5,221 nucleotides of DNA from ARK-14 sp002899805 (GTDB taxonomy: Archaea; Thermoproteota; Thermoprotei_A; Sulfolobales; Fervidicoccaceae). The DNA is taken from NCBI GenBank assembly GCA_039793985.1, contig JBAMMC010000025.1, forward strand, positions 1 through 5,221, given 5' to 3'. A program made the translations under genes and the position numbers. The stretch's first letter is position 1. The number at the start of each line of letters is the position of its first letter. Positions 4,041 to 5,221 of the stretch are shown piece by piece. Below the pieces are notes generated by a model. It was not told the origin of the DNA. It ran no database searches and saw nothing but the letters and a program-made list of their open reading frames with translations.

Positions 4041-5221
4041 TTACTGCTTTGCTGGAGCAGGGGCAGCTGCTAGTGACTTCTTGAATGTGCTGTATACCAT
4101 ATAGCTTATCGCTATTGCAACGAGGACTAGCACCAAGGTAATGACGCTGACCCATAGAGCACTGCTTGCCTTGCTAGATGCATCTGCTGCTGCTGCTGAA
4201 GCATTCGATGCAGCACTCGATGCGCTCTGTGCGGCACTGACAGCATTATCGACTTTAGAGCTCAATGCATTGACTGCGGAAGCAGCTGCGCTTGCTGAGT
4301 TGGCTGCGTTCTGGGCGTTTGTAGCCGCGCTCTGAGCTGCGCTAACAGCTGTACTGAGCTGGCTGCTCATGCTGCTAACCGTCGAGGACACAGTGCTCAG
4401 CTGTGAGCTGATGCTGTCCACTTTTGAAGACAAGCTATTGAGCTGAGTTCCGAGAGATACCACTGAAGCACTGATTGAATTGACGCTTGTCTGTAGACCT
4501 GAGACCGCACTTCCTACGTTGCTTATGGCCTGGTTGAGGCTACTCACAGCGGAGTTCAGATTGTTCTGCAATGTTGTGAGCTGAGAGGATACGGAGCTTA
4601 TTGAGCTGCTGAGGCTGCTAGCTGCGCTGTTGACAGCATTCGTAATGTTGTTAACAGCGTTGTTCACATCCATCACTGTCGCTAGCTTGGTCAAGTTGTT
4701 TATCACATAGACGTATCCTGGATCTGTCGAGAATGTCTGAGTTCCCAATGCGTATGCGAAGGATACTGCATATGCTCCTGGCTCAAGCACTGGCACGTAG
4801 AGTCCCAGTACATTGGTGAATGGACTTACGAGGACTCCATTTGCATTGGCTGTCCATCTCGCGACATTCGTTGTGAGAGCCATAACTGCATCGGTGTTAT
4901 TGAACAGTACGCCGAGTATCGATACACCTGGAGTGAACCCGGTTCCTATTACTCTGACGATTCCAGGTCCAACTAGCACGGGTGAAACATTGGTATTCAG
5001 GTCAAGCAGCAATAGCTTTGGAACGACGTTGACTGGAGTATCGGGCTGAGTTATTATCGCGTTGTTTTCTCTGTAGGCGAAATCTAGCGTTATAGTTCCG
5101 AACGAAGCGCCAGTTGCTGTTATTGTATAGCTTCCCTGTGGTACAGTCGGGACTACGAAGCTCGCTGTAGCTGCACCGTTGCTGTCAGCGGTTGCTGTAG
5201 CCATTAGCAAGCTACCGAAGT
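4041..5221 (-). CDS. S-layer stalk/membrane-anchor protein, SlaB-like, 5' end outside the window
   Basis: This is the C-terminal part (about 393 residues) of a surface protein that anchors an S-layer in the membrane. The frame is open to the window edge, so the true start is upstream. Positions here are counted from the TTG at 5210. Residues 1-50 and 65-170 are beta-rich, Ig-like modules, seen in SFVVPTVPQGSYTITATG and LEPGAYAVSFAYALGTQTF. From about 178 to 350 follows a long heptad-patterned coiled coil of Ser, Asn, Gln and Ala with Val/Leu/Ile at the core positions, for example SSLNQAISNVGSAVSGLQ, turning Ala-rich after 288. A membrane helix at 352-373 (VSVITLVLVLVAIAISYMVY) and a short tail with FKK close the protein. 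Sequons at N74, N104, N172, N188 and N336 would allow N-glycosylation. The order beta domains, coiled coil, membrane helix is that of SlaB proteins. The name is by architecture, not by sequence identity. Confidence 0.82.
   Translation of the reverse strand, partial: FGSLLMATATADSNGAATASFVVPTVPQGSYTITATGASFGTITLDFAYRENNAIITQPDTPVNVVPKLLLLDLNTNVSPVLVGPGIVRVIGTGFTPGVSILGVLFNNTDAVMALTTNVARWTANANGVLVSPFTNVLGLYVPVLEPGAYAVSFAYALGTQTFSTDPGYVYVINNLTKLATVMDVNNAVNNITNAVNSAASSLSSSISSVSSQLTTLQNNLNSAVSSLNQAISNVGSAVSGLQTSVNSISASVVSLGTQLNSLSSKVDSISSQLSTVSSTVSSMSSQLSTAVSAAQSAATNAQNAANSASAAASAVNALSSKVDNAVSAAQSASSAASNASAAAADASSKASSALWVSVITLVLVLVAIAISYMVYSTFKKSLAAAPAPAKQ

Noticed and set aside
4186..4200. CTG/CTGCTG triplet run, considered as a microsatellite
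   Set aside because: It encodes an Ala run in the coiled coil and is too short to treat as a separate repeat.
4141..4335. Ala-rich 64-residue plus-strand open frame
   Set aside because: It is the complement of the Ser/Ala-rich GCN codons of the S-layer coiled coil; low complexity produces it.
1..5221. CRISPR array, tRNA or rRNA genes
   Set aside because: I saw no regularly spaced direct repeats, no tRNA-like cloverleaf and no rRNA-like segment on either strand.

Overview
The window looks like a piece of a thermophilic archaeal chromosome, most likely from the Thermoproteota/Korarchaeota side of the tree. Three things point that way. One is a SlaB-like S-layer stalk protein with a C-terminal membrane anchor. 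The second is HdrA-type sequence together with an IS200/IS605 TnpB tail of the archaeal kind. The third is a set of tightly overlapping genes with GGAGG-type ribosome binding sites, A+T-rich promoters and T-run terminators. The exact lineage cannot be fixed from the sequence alone. All real genes lie on the minus strand, so transcription runs from high to low coordinates.

Layout in the direction of transcription. (1) 5221-4041 is the 3' part of an S-layer stalk/anchor gene whose start lies beyond the window, followed by a strong T-rich terminator near 3986-4040. (2) 3945-3554 is a decayed IS605-type tnpB fragment, including a recognisable C-terminal tail and a hairpin-containing right-end-like segment. 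(3) 3509-684 is a compact operon of four genes, each overlapping the next by exactly four bases (ATGA). In order these are a GpgS-like glycosyltransferase, a soluble RCK/TrkA-N-like protein, a HAD-IB phosphatase of MtnX/SerB type, and a small MscS-type mechanosensitive channel. (4) 600-1 holds relics of two tandem hdrA-like genes: the end of one and the beginning of the next, broken by stops and frameshifts.

How the genes may work together. GpgS joins a sugar to 3-phosphoglycerate, and a HAD phosphatase (GpgP) normally removes the phosphate to give glucosylglycerate, a compatible solute. Here a GpgS-like enzyme and a HAD phosphatase sit in one translationally coupled unit with a solute-release channel of the MscS family and an RCK-type sensor. 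The simplest reading is an osmoadaptation module that makes a solute, senses a cytoplasmic ligand and releases solute on hypo-osmotic shock. The enzyme family calls are fairly firm. The shared pathway and the RCK-MscS partnership are inference.

The flanks are scarred on both sides: a tnpB relic lies directly upstream of the operon promoter, and truncated hdrA relics begin within about 85 bases of its end. This suggests that the four-gene unit sits at a rearrangement-prone spot.
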